Source of the DNA: Kitasatospora aureofaciens
Lineage (GTDB): Bacteria > Actinomycetota > Actinomycetes > Streptomycetales > Streptomycetaceae
Assembly: GCF_019192735.1 (NCBI RefSeq)
Contig: NZ_JAHTKP010000051.1
Location: 1-55,881 of the forward strand
DNA length: 55,881 bases
Direction: 5' to 3'
Numbering within the stretch: position 1 is the first letter of the stretch; each line of letters starts with the position of its first letter. The notes beneath the pieces were generated by a model. That model was given only the letters and a program-made list of their open reading frames with translations, did not search any database and was not told where the DNA came from. Below are positions 34,064 to 42,897 of the stretch, in pieces. Position numbers and translations under genes: made by a program.

Positions 34064-34403
34064 TCATGCTCCGTCGGCTCTGCCGTCGGCGGCGTCGAGC
34101 ATGGCGGCGGCCTCGCGTCGTGCGGCGGCCAGTCCGCGGCGTCCCAGTCGCCGTAGGCGCTGGTCCTGACCATGGCGGCGCCTTCCATGTCGGCGTCCCG
34201 CGCCTGGACCTGCGGGCACTCGTCGGCGTCCGAGGCCCAGTGGGCGACGTGGTGGCGGGCGCGCAGGCTCAGCGACGCTTGGGAGGCGGGGTCGGTCCAC
34301 AGCTTGACGTCGCACTGCTCGCGGCCGTTCTCGGTGGTGACGGCGACGGCCACCATGCCGATCGGGCCGGGGGGCAGGTCCGAGACCGCCGCGAACTGCC
34401 AGC
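34064..34403 (-). pseudogene. 3' part of a split hypothetical gene
   Basis: The minus frame reads WQFAAVSDLPPGPIGMVAVA, VTTENGREQCDVKLWTDPAS, LRARHHVAHWASDADECPQV and MVRTSAYGDWDAADWPPHDA; a second frame then ends REAAAMLDAADGRADGA, so a small frameshift is likely near 34115. The missing 5' part (MSSRYLPVGDPPPDIHDKPD) is 5.7 kb away at 40079-40223, with 72 bases shared. Family not recognised. Confidence 0.6.
34331..34403 (+). repeat. 72-bp direct repeat, copy A
   Basis: Nearly identical to 40079-40150, differing by one base in a G-run (GGGGGG against GGGGG). Confidence 0.85.
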
Positions 34404-34840
34404 GCACCGGCGCAGCCAACCCTCCAGCGGGCGGACCTCGGCGCCCAGCTCGACCGCGTAGGCGACCTTCACCGTGGAGTACCAGGCAGGTCCCGTCGGC
34501 CGGGAACCGTCCGTGGTGAACGGGCTCGGGAGCAGCGGGTCCGTCTCGACGTGGGAGAGGTCGACGAGCCACGAGCCCGGGATGCGCTTGTCGAACACCG
34601 GGTTCACCTCGTGGACGGGCTCCGACAGCGGCAGCGTCAATCTGCCGGCCGCCGCGAGGAACGCGACGTTCACGTCCAGGCCGACCCCGTACAGCGCCGC
34701 CTTCCTCTCCTTGTCGGTGAGCTCACGGAACCAGTCCCACGCCTCGGTGACCAGCACGTCGTGCGGGGCACGGCCTTCGGCCAGCGGGTGCTGGTCCGGG
34801 ATCTCACGGCGGTGCCGGCGCTGTTGTCCGAACCGGTTCG
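34404..34840 (-). pseudogene. fragment of a telomere-associated/Tap-like protein
   Basis: The minus frame carries LVTEAWDWFRELTDKERKAA, GLDVNVAFLAAAGRLTLPL, SEPVHEVNPVFDKRIPGSWL, VDLSHVETDPLLPSPF, GPAWYSTVKVAYAVELGAEV and RPLEGWLRR. These blocks resemble a region found in actinomycete telomere-associated (Tap-like) and plasmid proteins; that naming is tentative. Start and end are missing, and at 34404-34426 it is fused to the neighbouring split gene. Confidence 0.5.
34427..34672 (+). repeat. 246-bp direct repeat, copy A
   Basis: Matches 41194-41439 (offset 6767) with only a few mismatches, mainly near 34512-34525. Confidence 0.9.
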
Positions 34841-34983
34841 GCGCTTCACGTGGCGAGCGAGCCAGCGCCACCGACCGGCGCGCTGTCCGAGCTGGACGAG
34901 AGCGGTACCGACCTGCCGGACATCTTCGAGCTGCAGCACCGGCTGCGGCAGGTCGCGGCCGCTGGTTAGCCGGTCGGGCCTAG

Positions 34984-35151
34984 ACGCTCGGGGTCAGGAC
35001 CGGAGCCCGCATCCTCATCGACGTCGGCGACGCCAGCAGCTTCCCCACCGCCGGCCACCTGGCCGCCTGTGCCGGCCTGGCACCGCTGACCAGTAGCTCC
35101 GGATCCTCCATACGCGGCGAGTACCCCTCACGCCGCGGCAACAAGCAACTC
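34984..35151 (+). mobile_element. IS110-family transposase fragment
   Basis: The forward frame reads GARILIDVGDASSFPTAGHL, AACAGLAPLTSSSGSSIRGE and YPSRRGNKQL, the conserved Transposase_20 domain of IS110-type enzymes. Only ~55 residues remain and no element ends were found. The flanks (34841-34983 and 35152-35354) contain further short gene-like scraps (ELQHRLRQVAAAG; YFIPEGPEAANDLVNRL; ADAVRHIEELDDARSLVALM), so this is a graveyard region. Confidence 0.75.
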
Positions 35152-35354
35152 AACCTGCAGTCCCCAAGCCATTGGCACCTCTTCACCCCGCAGGTGGGTT
35201 CCGGCGTGATGGGCGGGTACTTCATTCCAGAAGGCCCGGAGGCCGCCAACGACCTCGTGAATCGTCTGCCACCCGCGCCCTGCCCGAGCCCCAGGCCGAG
35301 GCGGACGCCGTCCGCCACATCGAGGAACTCGACGACGCCCGGAGCCTGGTGGCA

Positions 35355-37814
35355 CTAATGGTCCGACGGCGGGGCCAAGAGGTCCTCGGGCAGGGGCTGC
35401 TCGGCCCAGATGGTCTTGCCACGGGGATGGTAGCGGGTGCCCCAGAGCTGAACGAACTGCGCGACCATGTACAGGCCGCGCCCTCCTTCGTCGGTCTCGA
35501 TCGCGCGTCGGATGTGCGGGGAGGTGCTGCTGGCGTCGGTGACTTCGCAGATCAGGCTGCGGTCGCGGATCAGCCGCAAGTGGATCGGCGGCTTGCCGTA
35601 GCGGATGGCGTTGGTGACCAGCTCGCTGACCACCAGTTCGGTGATGAACTCCAGATCCTCCAGGCCCCATTCGGCCAGCTTCCCGGTTGCGAGCGCACGT
35701 GCCTGGCCCACGACCTCGGGCTCGGACGCCAGCTCCCAGGTGACGTGGCGGTCGGAATCCAGCCCGCGCACCCGCGCCACCAGCAGTGCCACGTCGTCCT
35801 GCGTGCGGTCCGAGAGCAGCCGGCGGGTGACCACGTCGCAGACGTCGTCGAGCCCTGAGGGCGACGTGAGTTGAGGGTCCGACAGGACCTCGCGGAGCCG
35901 TTCGAGGCCCGTCTCAGTGCTCTGGCCCCGTGACTCCACCAGACCGTCGGTGTACAGCACGAGCAGGTCCCCGTCGGTCAGCGTCACCTCGCCGCTCTCG
36001 AACGGAGCTCCACCGAGCCCCAGGGGAGGCCCGCCGGGGAGATCGAGGAACTCGACTCTCCCGTCCGCCGACACCAGCGCGGGCGGCGGATGACCGGCCC
36101 GCGCGAGGACGCATCGCCGGGAGATCGGATCGAAGGCCGCGTACGCACACGTTGTTCCGGCCGCGCCGCCTGAGGCCCCTTCGCTCTGCCCGTCGTGAAG
36201 CCTGTCGACCTGGCCGTCCAGATGAGTGAGCAACTCGTCGGGTGACAGATCGAGGTCCGCGAGTGTCCGTACTGCAGTGCTACGCAGACGCCCCATGGTC
36301 ACCGCTGAGTGCAGGCCTTGCCCCGCCACGTCGCCCACCACCAACGCGACTCGCGCCCCCGAGAGCGGGATGACGTCGAACCACTGGCCACCCAGCACCG
36401 CGTGACCAGTCGCCGGCAGGTAGCGCGACGCCGCCTCCACGGCCCCGAGCACCGGCAGGTGTTGCGGCAGCAGACTGCGTTGCAATGCCAACGCCGTCGT
36501 GCGCTCCCGGGTGTACCGCCTGGCGTTGTCGATGGACACGGCGGCACGCGCCACGAAGTCCTGGGCCAACAACACGTCGTCTGCCTCGAACGGTTGCCTA
36601 CCCCTGAAGCGCACGAAGACCGCCGCACCCAGCGCGGCGCCTCGCGCGGACATCGGCACCAGCAGCCACGAGTGGACTCCGTATTCGCGGACCAACGCGG
36701 CCCGGCGGGGATCGGCCGCGGTGAGCTCGGCGAGCACCTCTTCACCCGTCAGAAGCACGGGCTCGCGGCTCGCCAGCGCCCGGGTGAACAGGGAGCCCAC
36801 CCCGGAGGTGAAGAGGTCGACATCTCCTGTGGAGACCACCGCGTTCCCCGGGCCCCCGGGCACGGACGAACTCGCCGCACGGCGCAGAGGCATGGACTCG
36901 GCGACGGGACCGGCCACCGGCTCCTCGCCGCCGAAGACGGGGTCCAGCAGATTGACGTAGGCGTGGTCGGCAAAGACCGGGACGGCCACATCGGTCAGTT
37001 CCTGCGCGGTGCGCAGGACATCAAGTGTGCTGCCGATCTTCGAGCTCGCGTCATTGACCAGAGCCAACCGCTCCCGGGCCCGGACCCGCTCGGTCACCTC
37101 GAACACCGCGTGGGCGAGTCCGATCACCTCCCCGGAGCCGCTTCGCAGCGGCACGATGGTCTCCGACCAGGCCCGGTCGCGATCCGGGTCGTCGGGATCG
37201 CGGGAGTGCACCTCCGTGGCCACCAGCGCCTCACCAGTGGCCAGGACCTGCCGCTGCCGGGCCTCGAAAGCCGTCATGTCCAACGCGCCGGCAGGAGCCA
37301 CCTCCCGCATGGTGCGCCCGAAGGCCTGGTTCGCAAAGCCCCTCAAGCTCCGCGCGTTCTGCGCGACAAAGCGCAGCTGGGTGTCGAAGACGTCGATATG
37401 GAAAGGTGATTCGATGAACAGGCCCCTCAGGAGCGCGCGGCCGAGGTCCCGCCGACGCACAGCATCGGCGCCCTCAGCCTGGATCAGCCAGTGCAGCTCA
37501 CCGGCCGTGGGGACCAGGGGATGGGCCCACAAGCCGACCTCGACCCGGCTGCCGTCCCGGTGGCGCATGACCGCCGACCCGAGGGAGGTTGCTTCCTCCG
37601 CCTGGCAGCGCCCCACGAGCCGGGCGGCGTCGGCGTGGGTGTACAGCAGGTCGGTCCCGCGCCGCCCTCGGACTTCGTCCGCGGTGTAGCCGAGCAGGCG
37701 CTGGGCACCAGGACTCCAGCTCGTCAGCACACCGCGCGCGTCGACAGTGGCGTACGCGGCGGTCCCGGGCTCGACGGGATCACTGAGGGCGTCGTGGAAC
37801 GTGGAGTCGTGCAT
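35355..37814 (-). CDS. RsbU-type sensor phosphatase/ATPase (PAS-PAS-GAF-SpoIIE-HATPase)
   Basis: 819 residues. Two PAS domains (about 10-115 and 125-245), GAF (about 265-440), PPM/SpoIIE phosphatase (about 455-675) and HATPase_c_2 (about 690-805, ITELVVSELVTNAIRYGKPP, TDEGGRGLYMVAQFVQLWG). It combines a phosphatase with an anti-sigma-type kinase, as in streptomycete stress regulators. In the phosphatase, the expected GGDW motif reads GGQWFDVIPL and the GDVxGHG motif reads GDVAGQGLHS; LYTDGLVE and DDVALLV remain. Losing the first acidic residue may weaken metal binding. Closest relative in the window is the split gene at 29505. Confidence 0.92.
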   Translation of the reverse strand: MHDSTFHDALSDPVEPGTAAYATVDARGVLTSWSPGAQRLLGYTADEVRGRRGTDLLYTHADAARLVGRCQAEEATSLGSAVMRHRDGSRVEVGLWAHPLVPTAGELHWLIQAEGADAVRRRDLGRALLRGLFIESPFHIDVFDTQLRFVAQNARSLRGFANQAFGRTMREVAPAGALDMTAFEARQRQVLATGEALVATEVHSRDPDDPDRDRAWSETIVPLRSGSGEVIGLAHAVFEVTERVRARERLALVNDASSKIGSTLDVLRTAQELTDVAVPVFADHAYVNLLDPVFGGEEPVAGPVAESMPLRRAASSSVPGGPGNAVVSTGDVDLFTSGVGSLFTRALASREPVLLTGEEVLAELTAADPRRAALVREYGVHSWLLVPMSARGAALGAAVFVRFRGRQPFEADDVLLAQDFVARAAVSIDNARRYTRERTTALALQRSLLPQHLPVLGAVEAASRYLPATGHAVLGGQWFDVIPLSGARVALVVGDVAGQGLHSAVTMGRLRSTAVRTLADLDLSPDELLTHLDGQVDRLHDGQSEGASGGAAGTTCAYAAFDPISRRCVLARAGHPPPALVSADGRVEFLDLPGGPPLGLGGAPFESGEVTLTDGDLLVLYTDGLVESRGQSTETGLERLREVLSDPQLTSPSGLDDVCDVVTRRLLSDRTQDDVALLVARVRGLDSDRHVTWELASEPEVVGQARALATGKLAEWGLEDLEFITELVVSELVTNAIRYGKPPIHLRLIRDRSLICEVTDASSTSPHIRRAIETDEGGRGLYMVAQFVQLWGTRYHPRGKTIWAEQPLPEDLLAPPSDH

Positions 37815-38249
37815 GCGTTACACCCACTCCGCGACTCGCGACACCCGGCTGCCCACACCCCCGGGGATTCCGCGGCCGCATAGGGAGAAAGCGCTATTTC
37901 TCTGGTTGGATGCGTCAATCCGGGGTGCAATTCTATCGTCGGCTCGCGCCGTCTGCCGGTCACCCGGGCGTGGACGCCGGCGGCGGTGCCCAGGGCGGTG
38001 GCGGCGACCAGCGGGCGGAAGGCGGCGAAGTGCTCGCGGAACACCCGCAGGCCGTCGCCGAGGTCTGCGAGCAGGTCGGCTGCGCCCCAGCCGTCACCAA
38101 CCGATGGGGACGGGCACGACGGCGGGGGCGCCGTCGGTCATCCACAGGCGGGAGGGGCTGGCGAGCCAGGCCTGGCGGGCGCTCGGCTGCGCGGCGGGCG
38201 CCGGGTCGGCAGCCGGATCGTGCGAGCCGGGGAGCGAGGTGGCGGACAT
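37815..38249. other. stretch with a possible small remnant
   Basis: A leftward frame around 37980-38090 reads WGAADLLADLGDGLRVFREH and FAAFRPLVAATALGTAAGVH, protein-like but without a clear start or end. The remainder is upstream sequence of the sensor gene. No terminator or operator noticed. Confidence 0.4.
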
Positions 38250-38508
38250 TGGCGTAGTGGCCCCGGGATACGCCTGGGTGGAGCACGACGGGGTCGAGCT
38301 GGGCTTCCACCCGGTGGACGACGAGCGCAACCCGCGGGGCGGCAGCCCGGTCGTGTACTGGTCGGTGGGCGACGTGGACCGGGCACGGGAGTGGCTGCTA
38401 TCGGCCGGCTGCGAGCACCACCGGGGCCCGCTGCAGATCGAGCCCGGACGGCGCATCGCCCAGCTGCGCGACCCATTCGGCACGGTGATCGGGATCGACG
38501 GCCCGTAG
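38250..38508 (+). pseudogene. VOC/glyoxalase-family C-terminal fragment
   Basis: The frame reads GYAWVEHDGVELGFHPVDDE, VVYWSVGDVDRAREWLLSAG and AQLRDPFGTVIGIDGP, the second half of a vicinal-oxygen-chelate fold. The first beta-alpha-beta module is missing; upstream the frame is low-complexity. A GTG at 38258 could start an ~83-residue product, but it would lack half the fold. Confidence 0.6.
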
Positions 38509-38716
38509 AACGTGACCGCACAGCCGAGCTGTAGGAACCGCGAATCCGTGAGCAATTCCGCGTGATCATGAGCACTGTCCAAGCAAATCCCGGCGATCAT
38601 AAGCATTGGTAACGGGCAGTAGCTGTCGGTTGCCGGAATCTTGTGGCCTTCCGGAGCACGATCTGTGGCGTGGTCGCGGACCATTGTTCGCAGGCCTGGC
38701 CGCTACCGAAGTTCCG

Positions 38717-39691
38717 TCAGATCCAGTCCTTCCGCCTGAAACTGACGTACAGCACGGCGGAGAGTACTACGGTGGCCCCCGTGGAGACGAGGAAGCCCCA
38801 TTCGGTCCCGAACCCGGGGTAGGGGACGTTCTGGCCGTAAAAGCCGGTGATGGCGGTGGGGACGGCGATGATCGACGCCCAGCTGGTCACCTTCTTCATG
38901 ATGAGATTCATCCGGTTTCCCTGGACCGTGAGGTTCGTCTCCATGATCGAGGTGACCATGTCACGCAACGACTCGGTCCACTCGGTGGCCCTCAGGACGT
39001 GGTCGTAGACGTCCTGGAAGTAGGGCATCAGCGGCTCGCTGACGATGTGGAGATCGCGGCGGAGCAGGCTGTTCACGACCTCACGCATCGGCAGGACGAC
39101 CCGGCGCAGCCTCACCAGGCTCTTGCGCAGTTCGAAGGAGCGGCGCTGGACCGACTCGATCTCCCGTGTGCCCTCCTCGAAGAGCGCCTCCTCGACTTCC
39201 TCTATTCGGTCGTCGAGCTCCTGCACGGCGGCGAAGTGGCCGTCGACTATGAAGTCGAGCAGCCCGTAGACCAGGAAGCCGACACCGTGCTTGACCAGGT
39301 CAGGGGCGTCGTCCCAGCGGGCGACCACCTGTTCGATGTCAAAGCCGGCGTCCTTGCGGACGGTGATCAGGGCGGTGTCGGTGATGAATGCCGAGACCTC
39401 GCTCGTCGTCAGCAGCCCGCTCTCCTGGTCCATGCCGATCGCATAGGCACTCAGGAACGAGTGGGTGCGGTACCGGTCCAGCTTCGGGCGCTGATGCTCG
39501 TTCCGCGCGTCCTCCACGGCGAGCGCGTGCAGGCCGAACTCCTCACTGATCATCGCGAGGTCGGCAGGGCCGGGTGCGCACAGGTCCAGCCACACCACCG
39601 CCGAGGGGTCGGACACGTACTCGGAGATGTCCTCGACGGGAAAATCCTCGAGCTCGAGGTTGCCATTGCGATAGAGCCGGGTTCTAGCCAT
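38717..39691 (-). CDS. corA: CorA-family divalent cation transporter
   Basis: 324 residues. A soluble N-terminal domain (WLDLCAPGPADLAMISEEFG, LAVEDARNEHQRPKLDRY) and long stalk helix (SFELRKSLVRLRRVVLPMRE) precede two C-terminal membrane helices. The pore motif reads YGQNVPYPG instead of the classical GMN; a GQN form is seen in some actinomycete CorA relatives. It should let Mg2+ (or Co2+/Ni2+) move down its gradient. The ATG at 39691 lacks a ribosome site, with TACCCT about eight bases upstream, so leaderless initiation is possible. No M-box riboswitch seen. Confidence 0.93.
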   Translation of the reverse strand: MARTRLYRNGNLELEDFPVEDISEYVSDPSAVVWLDLCAPGPADLAMISEEFGLHALAVEDARNEHQRPKLDRYRTHSFLSAYAIGMDQESGLLTTSEVSAFITDTALITVRKDAGFDIEQVVARWDDAPDLVKHGVGFLVYGLLDFIVDGHFAAVQELDDRIEEVEEALFEEGTREIESVQRRSFELRKSLVRLRRVVLPMREVVNSLLRRDLHIVSEPLMPYFQDVYDHVLRATEWTESLRDMVTSIMETNLTVQGNRMNLIMKKVTSWASIIAVPTAITGFYGQNVPYPGFGTEWGFLVSTGATVVLSAVLYVSFRRKDWI

Positions 39692-40078
39692 GCGGGACAG
39701 GGTAGCGACGGCTATTCTGCGTCCGCCGGTCAGCCCCCCCGACTGGAGCCGGCTGGGAGACGGCCCTCGTGCCGTGACTCTGCTTCATGTTGATTGGGAT
39801 TGATAATCGGAGACATCCCCGACAGATACGACACGCGCTCACTTTCCGTGACAATGGCCAGGAGAAGCGCAGCGCAATTGCTCATGATCGACCAAAACGG
39901 TCGGTGCTCATCGGGACCGGATGCGCCGCCATCACCTCCCTCCACCTCGGCATCACCCCCGCCGACAGCGCCGACGCCCTGGCCGCCTTCCGCCTCCCCC
40001 CCTGCGCCGCATGTCCGCCATGCACACCGGGAACTCCCGCACGCGCGTCACATGTGCGGGGTGTCCGCGGCGGCGGCT
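39692..40078. other. stretch without a secure gene
   Basis: Contains a short AT-rich patch (about 39785-39815) that may carry promoters. A forward frame (RSVLIGTGCAAITSLHLGIT, PADSADALAAFRLPP) is mildly protein-like and may be a scrap. Nothing identified. Confidence 0.4.
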
Positions 40079-40150
40079 TCGGTGGTGACGGCGACGGCCA
40101 CCATGCCGATCGGGCCGGGGGCAGGTCCGAGACCGCCGCGAACTGCCAGC
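40079..40150 (+). repeat. 72-bp direct repeat, copy B
   Basis: Partner of 34331-34403. Confidence 0.85.
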
Positions 40151-40223
40151 CGTCGGTGGCGTGGTCGGGCTTGTCGTGGATGTCCGGGGGCGGGTCGCCG
40201 ACCGGCAGGTACCTGCTGCTCAT
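40079..40223 (-). pseudogene. 5' part of the split hypothetical gene
   Basis: From ATG 40223 the product reads MSSRYLPVGDPPPDIHDKPD then ATDGWQFAAVSDLPP, after which the frame is lost by a one-base deletion in a G-run. The missing remainder is at 34064-34403. The two pieces share the 72-bp repeat, so the gene was cut by a rearrangement, not merely decayed. Confidence 0.6.
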
Positions 40224-40457
40224 GCCGGGGTTGTGATTGAGCGTTCAAGTTGGCGAGTTGGGCGTTGGCGGGCAAGGCATATCTGACCGAGCCAACGGCA
40301 CCGTGCCGGACTGGAGCGCCTGGTGCCGACGGCATCCGCGAGCTTCCGGGCTCCAGAGGCAACCGACGGGCCTTCCCCGGTGTCTTCACCTTTGACAATG
40401 CACAGTCCGGTCGGGCAGGGGTGGCCCGTCGGCTGTCCTGACGATCCGGGGGGATCC

Positions 40458-41174
40458 ATGCGCTCGCGCTTTCTGTTGACGGTTTCCGTGTCCGCGCTGC
40501 TGGCCGGGCTCGGCCTGACGGCCTGCAGTTCCAGCCCCACGGCCAACCCGCCGAAGGCCGGTGGGGCCGCGTCGGTGTCCCCGGCGCCGGTGTCCGCCGC
40601 GCCGGTCGCGGGCCAGTCCGCAGCTCCGGTCGCAGGTCAGTCCGCCGCGTCGTCCGCCACGTCGTCCGCCACGTCGTCCGCCGCGTCGTCCGCTGCCGGG
40701 ACCGCGGCATCGACGGGCTCCGGCAGCTCGCACACCGCGAAGTGCCGTACCGAGGACCTGAGGTGGACGCTCACCCGTCTCACCTACGAGGGCACCGGCG
40801 CGAAGGACCCGGCGAACGCCGAACTCGTCGCCGTCAACGCCGGCTCCCAGAGCTGCACGCTGGCCGGTTATCCGAAGCTTGAGTTCTACCTGGGCAAGGG
40901 GCCGCAGGCCGAGGGGGTCGGGAAGGGCAGCCCCGCTCCGGTGACGCTGGGCGCGGGCAAGAAGGCGGTGATCGCCCTGCACTACTCCGAGATGAACGGC
41001 AAGGGGCCGGACAGCGGCAACTGCAACCCCCTGGTCACCGCCGGCACCGCCGACGTGGCCGCGCCGGCCGACAGCACCGGAGTCCGGGTCCCGGTGGTGG
41101 ACCAGAGTGGCAAGCCGGCGGAGGTCACCATCTGCGGCCAAGAGGTCCGAATGAGCCCGCCCGTCGCCCGGTAG
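40458..41174 (+). CDS. DUF4232 lipoprotein
   Basis: 238 residues. Lipoprotein signal ending LAGLGLTAC (lipidated Cys about residue 23). A long Ala/Ser/Pro linker (about 24-95) is partly encoded by a 12-bp tandem repeat (SSAT units). The DUF4232 domain follows with conserved cysteines: RTEDLRWTLTRLT, ELVAVNAGSQSCTLAGYPKL and VTICGQEVRMSPP. DUF4232 proteins are exported actinobacterial proteins of unknown role. GGGGG lies about nine bases before the ATG. It sits between the two blocks that are adjacent in the 34-kb copy. Confidence 0.88.
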   Translation: MRSRFLLTVSVSALLAGLGLTACSSSPTANPPKAGGAASVSPAPVSAAPVAGQSAAPVAGQSAASSATSSATSSAASSAAGTAASTGSGSSHTAKCRTEDLRWTLTRLTYEGTGAKDPANAELVAVNAGSQSCTLAGYPKLEFYLGKGPQAEGVGKGSPAPVTLGAGKKAVIALHYSEMNGKGPDSGNCNPLVTAGTADVAAPADSTGVRVPVVDQSGKPAEVTICGQEVRMSPPVAR

Positions 41175-41193
41175 GAACCGTCCGGGGGCCGCT

Positions 41194-41439
41194 GCGGGCG
41201 GACCTCGGCGCCCAGCTCGACCGCGTAGGCGACCTTCACCGTGGAGTACCAGGCAGGTCCCGTCGGCCGGGAACCGTCCGCGGTGAACGGGGACGGCAGC
41301 AGCGGGTCCGTCTCGACGTGGGAGAGGTCGACGAGCCACGAGCCCGGGATGCGCTTGTCGAACACCGGGTTCACCTCGTGGACGGGCTCCGACAGCGGCA
41401 GCGTCAATCTGCCGGCCGCCGCGAGGAACGCGACGTTCA
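41194..41439 (+). repeat. 246-bp direct repeat, copy B
   Basis: Partner of 34427-34672. Confidence 0.9.
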
Positions 41440-41599
41440 ACAGACCGCTGGCCTGGCGCCGGATCTCATCGGTGTGGAAGCGGTCCTGAGGGACGGTGAG
41501 GGCGGCGGCCGTGATCTGCAGTGCCTGCTGCGAGTCAGGGCGCCAGGCGGCGCGGGCGGTGATCTTCTCCAGGGCGTCGAGGTTCGGCTGGCGTTCCAT
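41194..41599 (-). pseudogene. chimeric ORF: foreign N-terminus joined to the Tap-like fragment
   Basis: From ATG 41599 the product reads MERQPNLDALEKITARAAWR, ALTVPQDRFHTDEIRRQAS and GLLN, then switches at 41439 into the same Tap-like blocks seen at 34 kb (VAFLAAAGRLTLPLSEP, PVFDKRIPGSWLVDLSHVET, AYAVELGAEVRP). The frame runs on antisense into the lipoprotein gene (to 40982), which is not protein-like. The junction coincides with the repeat edge, so it is a rearrangement product. The N-terminal part is unidentified. Confidence 0.55.
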
Positions 41600-41826
41600 G
41601 GTGCGTGCGGTGAGGGCTCCGCAGCGTGTTGACCGTGGACGATCCTCACCGCCGGCCGGTGTGGAGGGCGCGGTCCGGTGCGTGGCTCGACCGGGTGGGC
41701 GCCGGTCCGTCGGGGGCCGTCGCGCGTGTTACTCCGGATCGTTCCGGATTCCCTGCCCGGCACTGCCCCTACTAGCTTGTCGACGGCGTCCGCCAGACCG
41801 GCCGGCCCGGAGTCCAGGGAGCAGCG

Positions 41827-42897
41827 ATGCCGACGACCGCCACCGCCAGCCGGCCGAGCGCCGCCGTGCTCGGGTATCAGGAGCGCAAGGTGCTCCACGC
41901 GGTCGGCTGCGGCCTCAGGGATGACGAGATCGCCGCCACCCTTGCCATCTCCGAGGACTCCGTGGCCGGGCACCTCGCGCGGATCCTCGTGAAACTCGGG
42001 CTGCGCGACCGGGCCGCCGCCATCGTCCACGCCTTCGACTGCGGACTGGTCGCCCCTGGCGGCGGCCCCCGCGCGCAGGTGGTGAGGCCGGTGCTGCGGA
42101 GCGCCGCCGGCCGAGCGGCCGGACCGAAGGTGCAGATCTCCGTGCTCGGACCCCTGCGGGCATGGCAGGACGGGCGGTCCCTGAATCTGGGGCATCTGCG
42201 CCAGCAGGCCGTACTGGCGGCGCTGGCGCTGCGCGGGGGGCGGACGGTCAGCCAGCAGGAACTGCTCGACGGAGTATGGGGGTTGGAGGCGCCGGTCACG
42301 AACGTGGTGCCGGTCCACATCTACCGGCTGCGCAAGACCCTGCGCATCGGGGACAGCCCGGACTCGGTGATCGAGCACGACCGGTGTGGCTACCGTCTGG
42401 TCTCCGGCGCGGCCGAGGTGGACCTGGCGCGCATGGAGAACCTGGTCACCGACGCCGGGACGGCCCATCGGGCGGGCGAACCGGCCGAGGCGGTCCGCCT
42501 CTGTGCTCAGGCGCTGGACCTGTTTCGCGGGGAGCTCCTGGCCGGCCTGCCCGGCCCGCTCGCCGAGTTGGAGCGGCTGCGGCTCGCCGAGCGCAGGATC
42601 GCCGTCGCACAGCGGAAGTTGGAGTGGCAGCTGCGGCTGGGCCAGTACTGCGAGGCGATCGCCGAGCTGTTCGCCCTGTCCGCGGAGCACCCCTTGAACG
42701 AGCCGGTGGCCGCGATGCTGATGCGTGCGCTGTACCGTAGCGGCCGACAGGCCGACGCATTGGCCGTGTTCGACCGCGCCCGCCGCCGTCTGGCCGACGA
42801 CCTGCGGGTTCCTCCGAGTCGGATGCTGCGGCGGACGCACCAGATGATTCTGCGCGGGGACGAAGCCGGCCTCGGCCTCACCGGAGCCACGCGGTGA
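41827..42897 (+). CDS. SARP-family activator with an extra N-terminal LuxR-type HTH
   Basis: 356 residues. Residues about 14-70 form a LuxR/NarL-type HTH (YQERKVLHAVGCGLRDDEIA, TLAISEDSVAGHLARILVKL). Then comes the standard SARP core: an OmpR-type winged helix (about 98-190, VQISVLGPLRAWQDG, NVVPVHIYRLRKTL, CGYRLVSG) and a BTAD helical domain (about 196-340, LDLFRGELLAGLPGPLAELE, MRALYRSGRQADALAVFDRA). SARPs activate secondary-metabolite and related operons through heptameric direct repeats. Two HTH domains in one SARP are unusual. ATG 41827 is preceded by GGGAGCAGCG. Three secreted hydrolases follow, two with SARP-like sites. Confidence 0.92.
   Translation: MPTTATASRPSAAVLGYQERKVLHAVGCGLRDDEIAATLAISEDSVAGHLARILVKLGLRDRAAAIVHAFDCGLVAPGGGPRAQVVRPVLRSAAGRAAGPKVQISVLGPLRAWQDGRSLNLGHLRQQAVLAALALRGGRTVSQQELLDGVWGLEAPVTNVVPVHIYRLRKTLRIGDSPDSVIEHDRCGYRLVSGAAEVDLARMENLVTDAGTAHRAGEPAEAVRLCAQALDLFRGELLAGLPGPLAELERLRLAERRIAVAQRKLEWQLRLGQYCEAIAELFALSAEHPLNEPVAAMLMRALYRSGRQADALAVFDRARRRLADDLRVPPSRMLRRTHQMILRGDEAGLGLTGATR

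Noticed and set aside
37815..38249. Small membrane-like ORF on the minus strand
   Set aside because: About 45 residues look helical but there is no start signal, and the frame continues as noise into the sensor gene.
38717..39691. GQN instead of GMN in CorA as a loss of function
   Set aside because: The rest of the pore region is intact and this variant occurs in the wider family, so it is probably functional.
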